DNA of 6,313 nucleotides from assembly GCA_023388675.1 (NCBI GenBank), contig JAEWFU010000473.1, forward strand, positions 1 to 6,313, read 5' to 3'. The position numbers and the translations under genes are program-made. The notes below the pieces were generated by a model that was given only the letters and a program-made list of their open reading frames with translations, was not told the DNA's origin and did not search any database. Shown piece by piece: positions 6,287-6,313 of this stretch (the first letter of the stretch is position 1; each line of letters opens with the position of its first letter). This DNA comes from Pseudomonadota bacterium (GTDB lineage Bacteria; Pseudomonadota; Alphaproteobacteria; Rhizobiales; Rhizobiaceae).

Positions 6287-6313
6287 GAGTAGCTTGTTTT
6301 CGGTCAGGAAACG
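6284..6313 (-). CDS. C-terminal end of an unidentified upstream gene
   Basis: The last nine codons of a frame entering from the right edge read RFLTENKLL, then TGA. The stop lies inside the ribosome binding site of the RraA-like gene, matching the stop/Shine-Dalgarno overlap at the RraA-dehydrogenase junction, which is why I call it coding. Nine residues are too few for identification. By context it could be another enzyme of the same pathway (a dehydratase or dehydrogenase), but that is a guess. Confidence 0.5.
   Translation of the reverse strand, partial: RFLTENKLL

Overview
The window looks like chromosomal DNA of a GC-rich alphaproteobacterium of the Hyphomicrobiales (Rhizobiales), most likely a Mesorhizobium/Nitratireductor-type Phyllobacteriaceae. 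The main reason is the same-strand order murA, DUF2948 gene, hisD, which I know from that order. Genus level is inference. Every protein gene found is on the minus strand; the only plus-strand gene is a tRNA.

Left part (about 1-3275, read right to left): a small basic hypothetical protein, then murA (peptidoglycan precursor synthesis), a 164-bp spacer with G-rich octamer repeats and a strong hairpin, a DUF2948 protein, and hisD (last two steps of histidine synthesis). HisD is cut by the left edge and lacks roughly its last 85 residues. DUF2948 and hisD are tightly linked: the stop codon of the first lies inside the ribosome binding site of the second.

Middle (about 3276-4021): a tRNA-Thr(GGT) gene on the plus strand with an encoded CCA end, followed by 473 bp in which I recognise no gene. 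No integrase or copy of the tRNA end is visible.

Right part (4022-6313): a catabolic operon. The last codons of an unidentified gene are followed by an RraA/HMG-aldolase-like protein and an aldehyde dehydrogenase of the alpha-ketoglutaric semialdehyde dehydrogenase type. The dehydrogenase would feed the end product of a non-phosphorylative sugar-acid (or hydroxyproline) pathway into the TCA cycle as 2-oxoglutarate. Both junctions again have the upstream TGA stop overlapping the next Shine-Dalgarno sequence.

I see no CRISPR array, insertion sequence, phage gene or clearly new system. The points most worth a second look are the altered metal/catalytic motif in the RraA-like protein, the octamer-repeat hairpin between murA and DUF2948, and the unexplained stretch beside the tRNA.
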